The notes under the pieces were generated by a model. That model did not search any database. It was given only the letters and a program-made list of their open reading frames with translations, and was not told the DNA's origin. The position numbers and the translations under genes were made by a program. Positions 63,242 through 64,000 of a stretch of 64,000 bases of DNA are shown here, one piece after another. The DNA comes from Gammaproteobacteria bacterium (GTDB lineage Bacteria; Pseudomonadota; Gammaproteobacteria; JAJPIJ01): assembly GCA_035501935.1 (NCBI GenBank), contig DATJVC010000039.1, positions 1 to 64,000 of the forward strand, written 5' to 3'. The stretch's first letter is position 1; every line of letters starts with the position of its first letter.

Positions 63242-64000
63242 ATGCAACTTATTCTACACTCTAACTATCGCGGCCACCTGTGCCAGTTTCGGCTGGGGCG
63301 CGGCGCATTGCTGATTTTTGGAATGCTGGTTTTGGGCCTGTCCGCAGGGTTGCTGACCTTGGGCGCGCGCTGGGGTTCGGCCTATACCTTGATGCAGGCT
63401 GATGCCGGCATCAAAGACCGCCAGGAATTCTGGCGGCGCCAGATGGGATTGCAGCGCGAGAAGCTGGCGCAATTGCGTCAGGATACCGAGGCCAATCTGA
63501 ATGCGCTGGCGCTGAAGCTCGGTGAAATGCAGTCCCATGTCACCCGGTTGGATGCCCTGGGTGAGCGGCTGACGGTCATGGCCAAGATGAAAGATGGGGA
63601 ATTCGACTTCCGCAGCGAACCGCCGGTGGGCGGTCCGGTATCCGCTGTGCAGCTTTCCAATACCGCACAGGACATCGCCCATGGCATCGAAAAACTCTGG
63701 CGCGAACTCGATGATCGGACTGAACAATTGACCGCCATGGAATCGCTGTTGATGAATCGCAAGTTGCAGGACGAGATTTTTCCGGCCGGAGTGCCCCTGA
63801 TGGGTGGATGGATGTCCTCCGGTTTCGGCCCGCGCACCGATCCGGTCTCCGGGCGCCAGGAATTTCACCGCGGCATCGATTATGCCGGAGAGCCGGGCTC
63901 CAGCGTCATCGCCATGGCCTCGGGCGTGGTGAGTTGGTCCGGATGGCGTGATGAATATGGCAATGTGGTGGAAATCAACCACGGCAATGGTTACGTCACC
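63242..64000 (+). CDS. M23/LytM-domain peptidase, 3' end cut by window edge
   Basis: 253 codons visible. A membrane anchor (about 24-47), a coiled-coil stretch (about 60-150, Gln/Leu-rich), and the start of an M23 domain: GWMSSGFGPRTDPVSG and the zinc motif FHRGIDYAG. Later M23 residues are probably outside the window. GAGG lies 5-9 bases before the ATG. Such anchored LytM proteins cut peptidoglycan crosslinks or activate amidases. It diverges from dciA, as commonly seen before secA. Confidence 0.92.
   Translation, partial: MQLILHSNYRGHLCQFRLGRGALLIFGMLVLGLSAGLLTLGARWGSAYTLMQADAGIKDRQEFWRRQMGLQREKLAQLRQDTEANLNALALKLGEMQSHVTRLDALGERLTVMAKMKDGEFDFRSEPPVGGPVSAVQLSNTAQDIAHGIEKLWRELDDRTEQLTAMESLLMNRKLQDEIFPAGVPLMGGWMSSGFGPRTDPVSGRQEFHRGIDYAGEPGSSVIAMASGVVSWSGWRDEYGNVVEINHGNGYVT

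Noticed and set aside
63194-63247. TTG start at 63247 for the DciA-like gene
   Set aside because: It would overlap the start of the divergent M23 peptidase gene, and the added 18 residues do not resemble the family. The ATG at 63193 was kept.

Overview
The window reads as a chromosomal core segment of a gammaproteobacterium of roughly 60% G+C. The evidence is the gene order: mlaFEDCB-ibaG-murA, sspAB behind petABC, lpoA-yraN-diaA-dolP, rsmI-rnpB before the dcw cluster, and lpxC-dciA-M23 peptidase after it. A full bc1 complex, a RegB/RegA redox two-component pair, and copper-chaperone and cytochrome c genes suggest a respiring, possibly chemolithotrophic lineage. I cannot name the genus from sequence alone. 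No phage, insertion sequence, transposase, CRISPR array or toxin-antitoxin pair is visible, and no gene-free stretch exceeds 300 bases.

Layout. 1-4.5 kb (minus strand): leuS (3' end outside the window), a PHP phosphatase, a DUF3301 protein, a CPXCG protein and yajQ. 4.55-7.9 kb (plus): a peroxide-defence block of 2-Cys peroxiredoxin, trxB, oxyR and dps, with two good OxyR operators, then an M16C peptidase to 10.8 kb. 11-17.1 kb: regA and regB, a thioredoxin-like protein, an unclassified outer-membrane barrel, PCu(A)C, SCO1, a cytochrome c5-type protein and a lipoprotein. Much of this stretch has lower G+C, and three of its intergenic regions carry GCGAC-N5-GNCGC-type palindromes like those bound by RegA-family regulators. 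17.3-27 kb: perM, tRNA-Leu(CAA), queA-tgt-yajC-secD-secF, pdxB-purT and gloA. 27.1-38.8 kb: mlaFEDCB-ibaG-murA-hisG-hisD-hisC-petA-petB-petC-sspA-sspB. 38.9-42.5 kb (minus): dolP-diaA-yraN-lpoA, divergent from rsmI. 43.4 kb: rnpB. 44-62.8 kb: the dcw cluster mraZ-rsmH-ftsL-ftsI-murE-murF-mraY-murD-ftsW-murG-murC-murB-ddl-ftsQ-ftsA-ftsZ, then lpxC. Divergent dciA and a partial M23 peptidase close the window.

How the genes work together. The peroxiredoxin, thioredoxin reductase and Dps form a module whose regulator is encoded inside it. The dps operator overlaps the oxyR stop codon, and this OxyR keeps Cys199 but has Leu at position 208. RegB/RegA sit next to redox and copper genes that may be their local targets. 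The mla operon keeps outer-membrane lipid asymmetry. The dcw cluster makes peptidoglycan and the division machine, mostly through overlapping start and stop codons.

The most unusual non-coding structure is a pair of intergenic hairpin arrays, after hisD (33755-33871) and after sspB (38791-38937). They share the order and size of four hairpins. Three of the four stems differ in sequence, and the first shows a paired base change that preserves pairing. They look like a diverged family of structured repeats. Other points of note are a low-G+C patch inside leuS, a possible AUA or AUC start for ddl, and a palindromic element between the convergent M16 and regA genes.
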